Origin: JADJRH01 sp046351455
Lineage (GTDB): Bacteria; Myxococcota_A; Polyangia; Polyangiales; Polyangiaceae
DNA: 64,000 nucleotides
Direction of reading: 5' to 3'
Assembly (NCBI GenBank): GCA_046351455.1
Contig: JAXLYM010000021.1
Span: forward strand, 100,930-164,929
Notes under the pieces: generated by a model
Databases searched by the model: none
Seen by the model: the letters and a program-made list of their open reading frames with translations, nothing else
What the model was told of the DNA's origin: nothing
Program-made: the position numbers and the translations under genes
In this document: piece by piece, positions 34,126 through 44,500 of the stretch
Layout of the letters: every line of letters begins with the position of its first letter
Position numbering within the stretch: position 1 is the stretch's first letter

Positions 34126-35460
34126 TCAGAGTCCGATGCTCTTGAACGACGGGGGGCGGGCTTCGCGGGGGGCCAGGGCGAGGGCCGTCTCCATCAAGTA
34201 CGAGCACGTCAAGGCCTCTCCCGGCTCGTGCACGGCGGCGGAGAAGAAGTGTTTGCGCGGCAGTCGGAGCAGGGGGATCGCGGCGCCGACGAGGGTGCGG
34301 AAGCTCTTCAAGAGGCGCTTTTCGCCGCGGCGCACGAGGATCGCGTTGCGCACGTTGACGGTCAGATCCGGGCGCGACAAGAGCTCCAGATCCTCCGCTT
34401 CGTCCGGTGAGTCGAACTTCGCGAGGGAAGCGGCGCACGCGCGGTCCAGCATCGCGAGGGCGCTTATCTCGTTGCGGGCGGAGAGGGCCGGCACTGGCTT
34501 GCTCTCCTCCACGAGCTTCGCCACGCGCGCGATCTCCGAGCCGCTCGCGGCGCACGCGCGCAGGAACGTGAAGGTGCGCTGCGTGTCGTCGTTGCGGAGC
34601 TTGTTCGTGAGGCGATAATCGCCCTCGGGGCCGCCGAGGCGCCGCAGGATCTTGGTCTTCGCGGCGGACTGCGCGTCTCCCTTCGGCAGCGCGAGGTGCA
34701 CCTCGATCTCGTCGTCCGCCCCGGACTCCAGCGCGAAGCCGTAGTGCACGAAGAAGCGGCCGTTCGGCTTGCGTCCGTAGCTGTCGACGAGCTCCTCGCC
34801 CTTCGCGATGTCGCGCGACGCGGTCATCACGAAGGCGCGCTTTTCGTCGTCGTAGGTCCAGTCGATCGCGGGCGGGCGCTTGTGGTTGATCATGTCCGCG
34901 AGAGGCACCATCGCCTCCGTCGAGGCGCCGCGCATCTTCACGCCGAAGACGCGCGTCACCACCGTGGTGCGCGCCCAGAAATAGTCCTTCAGCGTCACGT
35001 CGCGGAAGGCCGGCACCTTGTCCCGCAGCTCCAGGTAGTCGCGGCAGATCGTCTCTTTTCGCCGCACGATCAAGGACCCTGCGAAGCTGCCGCGCAGGTA
35101 CGGGAGCAGCTCCTTCGCGGAGTAGAGAGGCACCGTCGGGAAGCGCGTGGGCAGCGTGCCGAGGTAGGCGGCGAACGGCGAATCCGGGCGTTTTCGCTCC
35201 TGGAGGAGGTACGCGGCGAGGTACGAGTGGCCGCTCGGAAGGTCCATGTCGGCCTCCCGCATCTGCTTGCCGATGGCCGATTTGCGCGCGAGATCCAGCG
35301 TCAAAATGGCCGGATCCGGGATCGCGAGCACCGTCTCGCCTTCGCGGATGTCGGAGGCGGCGGTGACGCGGCGGCCCGCTCGATCGTCGGGCTCTATCGC
35401 CACGCGCGGCAGCTTCACGCCGTGTCGGGCCATCGAGTCGAAGAGCGCTTGAATTTCCAT
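34126..35460 (-). CDS. SET-domain protein, eukaryotic RLSMT/SETD3-like protein methyltransferase
   Basis: A 444-aa protein. The N-terminal half is a SET domain in the split arrangement of the Rubisco large-subunit methyltransferase and SETD3 class: VKLPRVAIEPDDRAGRRV, later PLADMINHKRP (the NH motif) and EELVDSYGRKPNGRFFVHYGF (the Tyr of the pseudoknot). The C-terminal part (about 270-440) is helical, as in the Rubisco-LSMT substrate-binding domain. These enzymes methylate lysine or, in SETD3, histidine of proteins. The substrate here is unknown. The ATG at 35460 is the best start; the frame runs on without support. It converges on the kinase gene across 19 bases. Confidence 0.85.
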   Translation of the reverse strand: MEIQALFDSMARHGVKLPRVAIEPDDRAGRRVTAASDIREGETVLAIPDPAILTLDLARKSAIGKQMREADMDLPSGHSYLAAYLLQERKRPDSPFAAYLGTLPTRFPTVPLYSAKELLPYLRGSFAGSLIVRRKETICRDYLELRDKVPAFRDVTLKDYFWARTTVVTRVFGVKMRGASTEAMVPLADMINHKRPPAIDWTYDDEKRAFVMTASRDIAKGEELVDSYGRKPNGRFFVHYGFALESGADDEIEVHLALPKGDAQSAAKTKILRRLGGPEGDYRLTNKLRNDDTQRTFTFLRACAASGSEIARVAKLVEESKPVPALSARNEISALAMLDRACAASLAKFDSPDEAEDLELLSRPDLTVNVRNAILVRRGEKRLLKSFRTLVGAAIPLLRLPRKHFFSAAVHEPGEALTCSYLMETALALAPREARPPSFKSIGL

Positions 35461-35596
35461 GGATGTCGCAGCCGGCGAGGTCCCCTTTGTGGCACGTCCG
35501 AGGCGAGGAAGCCAAGGCCGCGAGGCGAGGGGAGGGCGAAAAATCTTTGCGCACGGCGGGGAGCGCGTCTGTTGTCGCTTGCCGCCGCTCGCTCTG

Positions 35597-35610
35597 TTAG
35601 AGGGCGCCTC
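35597..35610 (+). promoter_or_regulatory. possible -10 element before the dehydrogenase/crotonase gene
   Basis: TTAGAG at 35597-35602 lies 8 bases before the ATG at 35611, in the position seen for TANNNT elements elsewhere. It is a weaker match (no final T). Confidence 0.3.
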
Positions 35611-37659
35611 ATGAGCACCACGCACGACAATCCCATTCGCACGCTGGCCGTCGTCGGCGCCGGCAACATGGGCAGCGGCATCGCGCAGAAGATGGCGCAG
35701 AGCGGCTTCCCGGTCATCCTCGTCGATCTCGACGACGAGAAGGTCCGCCGCGGGCTCGCGATCATCGACAAGACGCTCGCGGAGGGCGTCGCTCGCAAGG
35801 TCTTCAAGCCGGAGCAGGTGGAGCAGATCCGCGGTCGCATCACCGGCACGGCGGACTTCGGCGCGCTCGCGGCGGCGGATCTCGTGGTGGAGGCCGTGTT
35901 CGAGGACCTCGGCGTGAAGCGCGGCGTGTTCGAGCGGCTGGAGAAGGTGGTGCGTCCGGACGCGATCCTCGGCACCAACACGTCGTCGTTCGCGGTGACG
36001 GATCTCGCGGAGGGCCTCGCGCACCCCGAGCGCGTGATCGGCCTGCACTACTTCTATCACCCCGCGAAGAACCGCCTCGTGGAGGTGATCCCCGGCAAGA
36101 AGAGCGACGCCGCGGCCGTGCGGCGCGCGTGGACGGTGCAGGAGCAGATCGGCAAGACGCCGATCGCGAGCGCGGACGCGTCCGGGTTCATCGTGAATCG
36201 GTATTTCGTCCCGTGGCTCAACGAGGCAGTCCGGATCCTGCAAGAGGGAGTCGCGAACATCGCCACGATCGAGGCGGCGTCGAAGAAGACGTTCGGCGTC
36301 GGGATGGGCCCGTTCGAGCTGATGAACGTGACGGGCGTGCCGATCGCGCTGCACGCGGCGACGACGCTGGGCCAGGCCTTCGGCCCGATGTACGCCCCCG
36401 CCGAGAAGCTCGCGGAGCAGGTGAAGAGCGGCGCCTTGTGGCCTCTCGACGGGACGGCGGAGGAGGCCTTGTTCGAGAAGGTGGGCAGTCGGCTCGCGGC
36501 GGTGACCTCGCTGGTGGCGGCGCAGCTCGTGTCGGAGGGAGTCGCGAGCATCGAAGATACGGATATCGGGGCGCGCGTCGGGCTCCGGTGGCCGAGGGGG
36601 CCCTTCGAGATGATGAATCGCCTCGGGGTCGAGAAGGCCTGTTCGCTCGTGTCGGAGCTCGCGGGCAAGTGGGGATTCGAGGTGCCGAAGGTGCTCGCAG
36701 ATCAGGCGATTTCGAAGAAGCCTTTCGTCTTCGAGCTCGTGCGGAGCAACGTGAATGATGGCGTCGCCACGATCACCGTGCAGCGCCCGGACGCGATGAA
36801 CGCGCTCAACGAGGCTGTCGTGGGGCAGCTCGCGGAGAGGTTCCATGCGGCGGCGGCGGATCCGACCGTGAAGGGCATCGTGATCGCCGGGAGCGGGAAG
36901 GCCTTTGTCGCGGGCGCCGATATCCGCTTCTTCGTGAAGAACATCGAGGCGAAGGATCTGAAGAAGACGTACGACTTCACGAAGGACGGGCAGGATCTGC
37001 TGGCGGCGATCGACGCTTGTCCGAAGCCGGTGGTGGCGCGGCTCCATGGGCTTGCGCTGGGCGGTGGTGTGGAGCTCGCGCTCGCGTGCGATTATCTGAT
37101 CGCCACGCCGGCGGCGACTCTGGCCTTCCCGGAGACGGGGATCGGCATTTACCCGGGCCTCGGCGGGACGCAGCGCACCAGTCGTCGCATCGGAGTCGGC
37201 CTCACGCGATGGATGGTGTTCACGGGGCAGACGCTCGGCGCCGAGGAGGCGAAGGCGATGGGCCTCGTGGACATGGTCGTGCCGCACGCGGATCTGGAGA
37301 GCGCCATTCGGGGTGCCATCGAGAAGGGCGTTCCCGGGGAGCGTGTCCGTCCGGCCCTGTCGGCGAAGCACGCCGCGATGGAGGCGTTCTTCGCGGCGAA
37401 CGACGCGGATGCGCTGCGTGAGGGCAAGGCGGATACGAAGGGGGACGACAACCTCGCGAAGGCGATGAAGCGGGTCGGTGGAAAGGCGCCGATCGCGCTC
37501 CGGCTGTCGCAGAAGCTCATCGACGAGGGCGCGAAGGTGTCGCTCGCGGAGGGGCTCGCGATGGAGATGGCGCATCTGAACGAGATCTTCTCGACGAAGG
37601 ACGCCTATGAGGGCCTGTCCACGCTCGGGAAGAAGACGCCTGTCTACGTGGGCGCCTGA
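35611..37659 (+). CDS. 3-hydroxyacyl-CoA dehydrogenase/enoyl-CoA hydratase fusion
   Basis: A 682-aa protein of the fatty acid beta-oxidation type. Residues about 10-370 are the NAD-dependent dehydrogenase: Rossmann loop GAGNMGSG (16-23) and the catalytic-region GLHYFYHPAKNRLVEV, followed by two C-terminal dimerisation domains. Residues about 375-680 are a crotonase domain with oxyanion-hole AGADIRFF and catalytic Glu488 (GGGVELALACD) and Glu508 (PETGIGIYPGLGGTQR). In E. coli FadB the order is the reverse, hydratase first; this order recalls archaeal fusions. It would convert enoyl-CoA to 3-ketoacyl-CoA in one polypeptide. No thiolase gene adjoins it. Confidence 0.92.
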   Translation: MSTTHDNPIRTLAVVGAGNMGSGIAQKMAQSGFPVILVDLDDEKVRRGLAIIDKTLAEGVARKVFKPEQVEQIRGRITGTADFGALAAADLVVEAVFEDLGVKRGVFERLEKVVRPDAILGTNTSSFAVTDLAEGLAHPERVIGLHYFYHPAKNRLVEVIPGKKSDAAAVRRAWTVQEQIGKTPIASADASGFIVNRYFVPWLNEAVRILQEGVANIATIEAASKKTFGVGMGPFELMNVTGVPIALHAATTLGQAFGPMYAPAEKLAEQVKSGALWPLDGTAEEALFEKVGSRLAAVTSLVAAQLVSEGVASIEDTDIGARVGLRWPRGPFEMMNRLGVEKACSLVSELAGKWGFEVPKVLADQAISKKPFVFELVRSNVNDGVATITVQRPDAMNALNEAVVGQLAERFHAAAADPTVKGIVIAGSGKAFVAGADIRFFVKNIEAKDLKKTYDFTKDGQDLLAAIDACPKPVVARLHGLALGGGVELALACDYLIATPAATLAFPETGIGIYPGLGGTQRTSRRIGVGLTRWMVFTGQTLGAEEAKAMGLVDMVVPHADLESAIRGAIEKGVPGERVRPALSAKHAAMEAFFAANDADALREGKADTKGDDNLAKAMKRVGGKAPIALRLSQKLIDEGAKVSLAEGLAMEMAHLNEIFSTKDAYEGLSTLGKKTPVYVGA

Positions 37660-37803
37660 GCGGCCCTCACCAAGGGGGGGATCCCGGACATTCTTTGACC
37701 ATCGCGCGGGACGTTCTCGGCTTTTTGCCGGGGTGCTCGTGGTAGGGTGCGCTCCTCCGTCGGGGCGGAGTTGCCTATCTGGCGGAGAGAGGAGAGCTTT
37801 GTC

Positions 37804-38919
37804 ATGAGCTTCAGGATGACAGTCATTTCGGCCTTCGCGGCGGCGGCGCTCATCGGTTGTGGTGGCGGCGGTGGCAGCGGCGCGCAGACGCAGGAAGAGG
37901 ATCTCGCGGAGTTCGAGTCGTTGCGCGCGGAGCTGGAGGGGAAGCGAAAGACGTTCTTGGAGGGCCCCGCGCAGGACTTCCAGGCGGCCGGCAACCTCTT
38001 GTTCTGGGTGGAGGCGGCGGCCGGCGACCCGCGCCTGCACAGCTTCGATCAGCCTGCGAGTCAGACGACGGACTACTCGTTTCCTCCGTTCCTCGTGGCT
38101 CCGAGCAGCCCGAATCCGATCGACAACCTGAACTTCGTCGGCAGCACCTCGATCATCGCGACGATGAACGTGCTGGACGGCGCGCAGGTCTATTCCGTGG
38201 GCAAGAACGAGGAGAAGCTGGGCAAGTGGACGCTCCCGGCGCCGCCGTACGGCCAGAAGTGGTGGTCGTATGGTGTGGACGGGGGAGACGTGTACGCGGC
38301 GATCCTCGACGACGCCGGCAAGCTGCATCTGAAGAAGTGGACGCCGAACGGCGCGGAGAGCGATGTCGCGGTGTTCGACGACTTGATCGCGCCGAACGCG
38401 ATGGGCGAGTTCCACAACTTCGCGGTGAGCGGCACGACGCTGATCTTCGATGAGGGCGGCCGCATCTGGACGGCGGAGCTCGGCGCGCCGAAGGCGAAGT
38501 GGGCGCAGAACGACAAGGAGGTGAGCGGCGCGGCGTACGACAAGGCCGGAGTCGTCTACTCCCAGGGCGGCGACTTCTGGCAATACGACGCCGCGACGGA
38601 CTCACGCAAGAACCTGAGCGAGAAGATCAAAGGCAATGAGTACAAGCTGAACGAGACGTTCAAAGAGGCGCACTACCCGACGTCGACGACCACGTGGTGC
38701 AAGAGCGGCGACAAGATCGTCTACGAGGCGAATTACGGCATCTTCGCGTACGACATCGGAGCCGACACGGTGGAGCCGCTCGTGCTGGACGCGCGCGACA
38801 ACAGCATTGTCTACAAGTACCCGACGGCGCTCGACAATGGCACGCTGTTCGTGAAGGGCCTGGAGAGCCAGAGCGGCGCGACAGGGGCGGACGGGCCGAC
38901 GTTCATCGTGGGGCAATAG
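37804..38919 (+). CDS. beta-propeller-like lipoprotein of unknown function
   Basis: A 371-aa protein with a strong Shine-Dalgarno (GGAGAGAGGAGAG) before ATG 37804. Signal peptide with lipobox LIGC (Cys19) and a Gly-rich tether. The mature part (from about 60) is made of repeated short blades such as GNLLFWVEAAAGDPRLHSFD and GTTLIFDEGGRIWTAELG. It resembles beta-propeller sensor lipoproteins of unknown ligand. It ends 57 bases before the convergent rdrB gene, outside the low-G+C island. Confidence 0.75.
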   Translation: MSFRMTVISAFAAAALIGCGGGGGSGAQTQEEDLAEFESLRAELEGKRKTFLEGPAQDFQAAGNLLFWVEAAAGDPRLHSFDQPASQTTDYSFPPFLVAPSSPNPIDNLNFVGSTSIIATMNVLDGAQVYSVGKNEEKLGKWTLPAPPYGQKWWSYGVDGGDVYAAILDDAGKLHLKKWTPNGAESDVAVFDDLIAPNAMGEFHNFAVSGTTLIFDEGGRIWTAELGAPKAKWAQNDKEVSGAAYDKAGVVYSQGGDFWQYDAATDSRKNLSEKIKGNEYKLNETFKEAHYPTSTTTWCKSGDKIVYEANYGIFAYDIGADTVEPLVLDARDNSIVYKYPTALDNGTLFVKGLESQSGATGADGPTFIVGQ

Positions 38920-38976
38920 GAAGTCGTGAGGCTTGCCCTGTCACCGTGGGTGACGCCGTGATCGAAGAACACTTCG

Positions 38977-41577
38977 TCATCGCGGTGGCCGGGCGAGCTT
39001 CTCCATGGTTTTGCGAACCGAGCTCGCTGGCAGCGTGAAGCGTGAACGGTGACCGTCTCGGCGACGCGCCTCCAACCACGCCAGCGCCTGCGCGTGGCCG
39101 ACTCCGTGGCGAATCAGCGCGCCGTAGAGGTGCGCGTGCTCGTCGGCGAGACTCGTGGCAAAGCTCACGGGATCATCGCTATTCACGGAGAGGGGTAGAG
39201 GGGGCCCCATCTCGTCCGAGGTCGTCCCGGAGAGCGGTTGAAGCCTGAACGAAGGATGCTCGCCCAGGGTCAGCATGTCGCCGATCAGGAAATTGCTGGA
39301 GGGGTTGCTCTCGATCGTGATCTCGCGCTTGGCGATCTCGGTGCGCAGCCACCGCTGTGCTCTCTTGAGGAATGTGAGCTCCCCGGAAGTGAGGCGGATT
39401 GGCAGTGGTACACGTCCTCGATGGTAGACCGCTTGATCGGTGAGGTATCCGAGTAGGAGCGGCTGTGCGCCAGCGACTGCGATGCTTGAGAGGCGGATGA
39501 AAGGGTAGGCGAGGCGACGAAGGACATCGGAGTCATGCCGGAGCTTTCGCGCCTCCAAGAGGTCTTCGACGCTCTTGGAGATAGTAGTACCGAACATCTG
39601 CTTTCCTAGGCGGAGGGCTTCGGCGCTGACGGCGGCCAGGCGCGAGGCATCGGTGTCGATCTCACCCCTCGTGTAGCGCTCGATTTCCCACAGGAGGTCA
39701 TCCAGCCTATCTTCGAGCGGCTGGAATGTGACCTCTGCTCCGCGGGCCCAAAGCTCCGGATCGTGTCCTAGCGCGAGCCCGTGTCCAATTCTATCGCCGG
39801 CGCCCACGATCCTCGTGTCGAGGAGCTCGTGGACTCTCCTTAGCCCTTCCACGAGTCGGCGGTAGTCTTCTCCTGCGTGGCACGTGACGCGCAGCGGTCG
39901 GACGCCGAGAGCGGGCTCTTCGCGGGCGAGGTTGTCGGCCACACGGTGCGAGATTTCTCGAAGGCGGTGAAAGAGAGGCACCAAAGGCCATGTCGGGACC
40001 GAAAGCTCGGACGACGCCACGTCTACTCCGCGGAGCAACAAAAGGAGACGCGGATCGTTGTCGAGCGCCGTTTTGATGGCGATGACCTCTTTCCGACGCT
40101 GGTAGAACCATGCACCAAATCGGGCACCGTGAGCGTGTTGGTTCGGCTCTGCGCAAGGTCGCCCGTCGTGAGTGGCGCTCTTCAAGAAGTGCAGGATCAG
40201 CCCCACTTCTGCCCTTTCTGCCCCGCTCCGATATGGGAAGTGTGCGGCTTGGCGGGCGGCGTATCGCAGCATGTCCCGGACCTTTGTCCATCGCGGCTCC
40301 GGTGAGGTGCGGCCTTCGAAAGAGCCGAGCCTCACGTCGCGCGCGGCGATCGTCAGTCCGCTCTCAAACAAGACCTTCTCGAGTGGTTTGCGCAGCGGGG
40401 AGATGCGGTCGTAATGTTGTTTGAACCAGTCCAGCCCGGACGTCCCCGGCTCCTGGACAAGGTACTTGTAGAGGATGGTGCGGACGCGCACATACTGCCA
40501 GAAGACGCGCGCGAAAGGCTCATCGTCGATCCCGTGATGCCGGATGTAGCGGATGGCGCGAAGGAGGAATTGTGTCTCCGAGGATGCGTGGCCCGCACCG
40601 GTCGGCAGCCAAGTGGAGAGTGGATCTCGCGTGGCCACGTCTTCCAAGGTCCGCGCTCTTCCTCGGAGCGGCCGGCCCGCCAGACGCCGATAGGCGCTTT
40701 CGAGCGCTGCGAGGGACAAGTAGTCGGGGAGGCGTCCGTCGAGCAGCGAGCGCACCATCTGTCGGAGAAGGCGTTCTTCGGCAGCCACATCCATCGACAT
40801 GTTGATATGCGACGCGATTTCCGGAAAGGCCCGCGTTGCGAATTGCGAGAAAGTTCCGCTGGATTGCCTGTCATCCGCTTGAAGGAATTGGGCGAGGAGC
40901 AAGCGCGTGCCCGCCGCTGCGATGAGTCGCAGCACCGAGGTCTTCGGATCACCGAAGGCTGTGAGCTTCTTTTTCAGGGGGGCGATGTTGTCTCGGGAGT
41001 CGCACCGGAGACCGTCCATGAGACCCGTCCAGAGCAGATCGAAAGGAACAGCTGCTCCAAGGTGGACGTGTGTTTCCGACACCAGCCCCTCGTGGAGGAG
41101 CGAAAGGAGCCCCGGAGTGCAGAGTGACAGATGAGCTGTGGGGGGCCTCATGCCGTCGAGGGAGGCGTATCGCGCGGCGATCAGCAGATCGCTCGGGAGG
41201 AAGAGGGAGAGCCACCTCTGGCGCTCCAGCCGTACAGCGAAGTCTCCATCTTGCCGGAGCGCGACGCGATCTCCCTGGGGCTCCACCAGCGCGTTCGCGA
41301 GCCGGCAGAGGTGCTGTCCGAGCGTAACATCCCCGTGCGAGATTCCGTCGAACCAGGCATGATCGCGCAACGAGGCGAGGACATCCAACGATCGGCCGGC
41401 CGCGTGCCGCTGGAGATCGCGCTCGAGATCCTCGGCGACGGCGCGGGTTTCCCTCTCGAGGCAGCCATGCTCGTCCCTGCGGAGACAGATTGTCGCCTGG
41501 GAGAGGGCCGTTTTGGAGAGGAAGGGCCAGGCCTCAGCTCTTGCGAGGAGATGACCGTCGGCGACGGGGCGGGGCAT
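38977..41577 (-). CDS. rdrB: RADAR system adenosine deaminase RdrB
   Basis: An 866-aa protein with the full adenosine deaminase metal and catalytic set: HVH in ETHVHLGA (His170 and His172), HAGED (about 567-571), GDRIGHG (His about 599), NPSSN (about 758-762) and NSDDP (about 799-803). Its size and large insertions fit RdrB of RADAR rather than a metabolic adenosine deaminase. In RADAR, RdrB with RdrA forms giant assemblies that deaminate ATP/dATP (first reported as RNA editing) during phage infection, stopping phage growth. The start at 41577 overlaps the rdrA 3' end by 44 bases, implying coupling; the frame extends upstream without support. Codon usage is lower in G+C than neighbours. Confidence 0.9.
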   Translation of the reverse strand: MPRPVADGHLLARAEAWPFLSKTALSQATICLRRDEHGCLERETRAVAEDLERDLQRHAAGRSLDVLASLRDHAWFDGISHGDVTLGQHLCRLANALVEPQGDRVALRQDGDFAVRLERQRWLSLFLPSDLLIAARYASLDGMRPPTAHLSLCTPGLLSLLHEGLVSETHVHLGAAVPFDLLWTGLMDGLRCDSRDNIAPLKKKLTAFGDPKTSVLRLIAAAGTRLLLAQFLQADDRQSSGTFSQFATRAFPEIASHINMSMDVAAEERLLRQMVRSLLDGRLPDYLSLAALESAYRRLAGRPLRGRARTLEDVATRDPLSTWLPTGAGHASSETQFLLRAIRYIRHHGIDDEPFARVFWQYVRVRTILYKYLVQEPGTSGLDWFKQHYDRISPLRKPLEKVLFESGLTIAARDVRLGSFEGRTSPEPRWTKVRDMLRYAARQAAHFPYRSGAERAEVGLILHFLKSATHDGRPCAEPNQHAHGARFGAWFYQRRKEVIAIKTALDNDPRLLLLLRGVDVASSELSVPTWPLVPLFHRLREISHRVADNLAREEPALGVRPLRVTCHAGEDYRRLVEGLRRVHELLDTRIVGAGDRIGHGLALGHDPELWARGAEVTFQPLEDRLDDLLWEIERYTRGEIDTDASRLAAVSAEALRLGKQMFGTTISKSVEDLLEARKLRHDSDVLRRLAYPFIRLSSIAVAGAQPLLLGYLTDQAVYHRGRVPLPIRLTSGELTFLKRAQRWLRTEIAKREITIESNPSSNFLIGDMLTLGEHPSFRLQPLSGTTSDEMGPPLPLSVNSDDPVSFATSLADEHAHLYGALIRHGVGHAQALAWLEARRRDGHRSRFTLPASSVRKTMEKLARPPR

Positions 41578-44500
41578 CTTGTGGAGCGTCCTTGTTTTTT
41601 GCGGGGGTTGCCTTTTCGATCTGCTCAATCCACGGGTGTTTGGGAACATCAGCGTCGATCGATGCGAGGTGCTCTTCGATGGGATCCTTCTCGCTCCAGC
41701 CGAACGTATCCCTGATCCGATCGCGACGCGCGGAGCGCAAGAGAGAGGTGTCAAGCCGATGACCGAAAGCCGTGAGGATCCGTTCTGCAGCTTCTTCGCT
41801 CAGCCCGGACTCGGGGGCAGCGAGAAGGGGCACTCGGTAGAACCACTCCCGATAGCATACGCAGCGGGCACCTATCGACATCCGATTGGCGAAGCGGCCC
41901 TCCATTGTAGCGAAGATAGAGCTCCAATTCTCCACGCGGGGGGAGTTCATCCAGTGATCCTCGTGCAAACCTCGTGACATGAGGAGCCCATCCACGACGC
42001 GGACGTACCAAAAAGCGAGCTCCTCGCCAAGCTCTCCAGAGCCCCGAACGGCTTCCGCTCGGGCCTGTAGCCATGCACATCTCTTGTTCCACAGCTCCAC
42101 CAGCAGATGGTGATCCAGGAAGGACCACCAATCCACTGCTGGCCACCCGTAAATCGGTCCGCCGGTGTACGGGCTGCGCCCGATCGCCGGCCACCACCGG
42201 AGATGACCGTCGTCTACCCCGTCTGACGTCTCTACGTTATCCACGTCGCTAGCATCCACAGTGAAATCCCAGAACAGCTCGAAGAGAGTTCTTGCCAGCG
42301 GGCTGGAGAGCTTCGAGTCGAGGGTCCACGTGAATTTGCCGCTTCGGAACTTCAAATCGTGTTCGATGAGGTAGCTTGTTGACGAAGGTTCGAATATCCA
42401 GGGCTGGGTTCCGCTGGTCGTATCCTTATACGCTTGCTTCATGGACTTGAGGTTCAGAGCCTTGGGCGCAGGGGGAAGTCCTTGAGCGGCCAAGCCGTCG
42501 CCGAGAAGCTTCCAAAGAGCTAACAAGCCACCACTCATCACATGTCGATCGTTCTGCAAGCGCCTCAGGCTGTGTTCCCATTTCTGAATGGTCGACTCTG
42601 GAAGCTCAGCTAGCGTCACCGCACGTTCGGGGACGCTGCTCACATAGGTTGGCCAGAAGGTTGCCGGTCCCGCGGCTACGAAGGGAATGTCCATTGCGGA
42701 CAACTGCTTCACGAGATTCGCCCAGTAGAGTGCCCTACGGCTCGATTGCTCGATCTCGGACACCCAGTCGAATTTCAGCCGTTCGTCCTGGTGGGCGCCC
42801 CATGTCAACGCCGCCGGGGTCGTGCCGCGCTCCTGGAGCAAATTGGTCCACGAGTCCTGGATACTTGTCTTGACCGTGGCCCAACTGTCCCCGAACGCAT
42901 CTTTCAGCGCTGCGAGCCATCGGTTAGCCTCGTCGGGCCCAAGCCCCATCTCCGGGGCCGCGAACCAAGCGACACGGCGCTCTGCCCACGAAGCCAAGGC
43001 ATTCCCTCTGTCATCTGCGCTTCTGTTCGCTCGCTCTGGCATCAGGCTTGCCAATGTTTCCCATGCTGGCCCTGACGATTGAACCTTCTTTCCCAAGGCT
43101 TGCAGAACGGATTGGATGCTCTGTGCAGCATCTCGGGGCCCCTCCGACGCGCAGAAGTCCTCGTAGTCCAGAATTGTTGCGATGTACCGTTTCACAAGCA
43201 TCGCAGGACGGACCTCCTCATCGAGGGAAGCCTGGAGACAGATGTGAAGCGCATTGAGATCGATGACGCTGTTGGTGTCCGGAAGGGGCCAGTCGAAGCG
43301 TCCGCCTGGGGTGGTTGCGGTCACGAGGGCTGGGAGGGCTGGTGTGATTCGCTCCCTACCAATTCTTCGGTTGGTATCCAGCCAGAAGATTTTAACGCCT
43401 TTCTCACGCTCGCTTGCTCGTGGGCTTACGACCTGCAAGCGCGCAGAATTGGCCAACCAGATCGTTCGAGGAAACGGTGGCGTGAGAATTTCCAGGACGA
43501 AGACTTTGAAGCCGTTCGCCAGCCGCCATTGCTGCTGGGCTTCCCAGGACGTCCCCGAAGGCCACTCGTCGTCCCCGTCCGAACGCTCATCGATGAAGTC
43601 CTCGCTCGTCAGCAGCCGCAGAAGCCGTGCCGCTCGAAGCCCTTTGGCAGGGGTCATGCTGTCCGCGTGCAGAGACAACCAGGTCTGAATGTCTATCAGC
43701 TCGCGCAGGTTCTCCGGGAGCAGCGAGGCGGCGTCAGGCACGAGATCGAAGTACTCCGTCAGGTGTTGGAGGTGCAAAGGATGCTCTGGCGCTGGGACGC
43801 GCGACAGAGCTCTGCTCATGACCTTCTGTCGGGCCTCGGGGCGAAGAGTGGTAAGGTGGAGTCGATGTGCAGGGGGGATGGCCTTGCGGTAGATCTGGCG
43901 GACGAGGTCAGTTTCAAGATGCACGACGTCCGTGACGCGGCCAGTCTCCTGGTGAAGGGGGCTTGTCGGAATCAAGAAGCGTCTTAGTTGCGCGTGAAGG
44001 CGTGCGCGAAACAAATCGCTGTTACCCGTGAGGACAAACGCCGCCCTCGGGTGCCAGAGCGTCCGCACGAGGTCGAGTAGCTCTACGGCCCGCTCCGGGT
44101 TCATGTCCGCGTCATCCACGGGAATCAAAAAGAGCGGATATCGCTCGTTGAGCAAACCTGATGTTAGCCGCTGGTCGCGAAAGCTCTTTGCGAGCGTGTC
44201 AAGAAGGTTCCGGAAAGCGCGCGGCACGTCGATTCGTGACCGCTCGGTCTGCTCCAGCTCGAATGTGAACGCTTCCGGATCAAGGTGCGCGCGCCGAGCC
44301 TCGACCCCTTCTCCTCCCCAACCGAGGGCCGCAGCATTCAGGAAATCACGCCACGCCTTGCGTACAGCGGACTCCGGATGATCCTCTGCCTCCCAAGGAG
44401 CGCGCTCGTTCGAGGCGTGACGGCCTCCCGTCACTCCATTGCTCAGAGCCTCCACGACACGTTGAAGCTGCCCGACGAGATGAATAAGGAGGTTCGTCGA

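Noticed and set aside
34126..38583. A 1485-codon minus-strand frame extending the SET-domain gene upstream
   Set aside because: Only the segment from 35460 downward has SET features; the rest is antisense to the dehydrogenase fusion and later genes.
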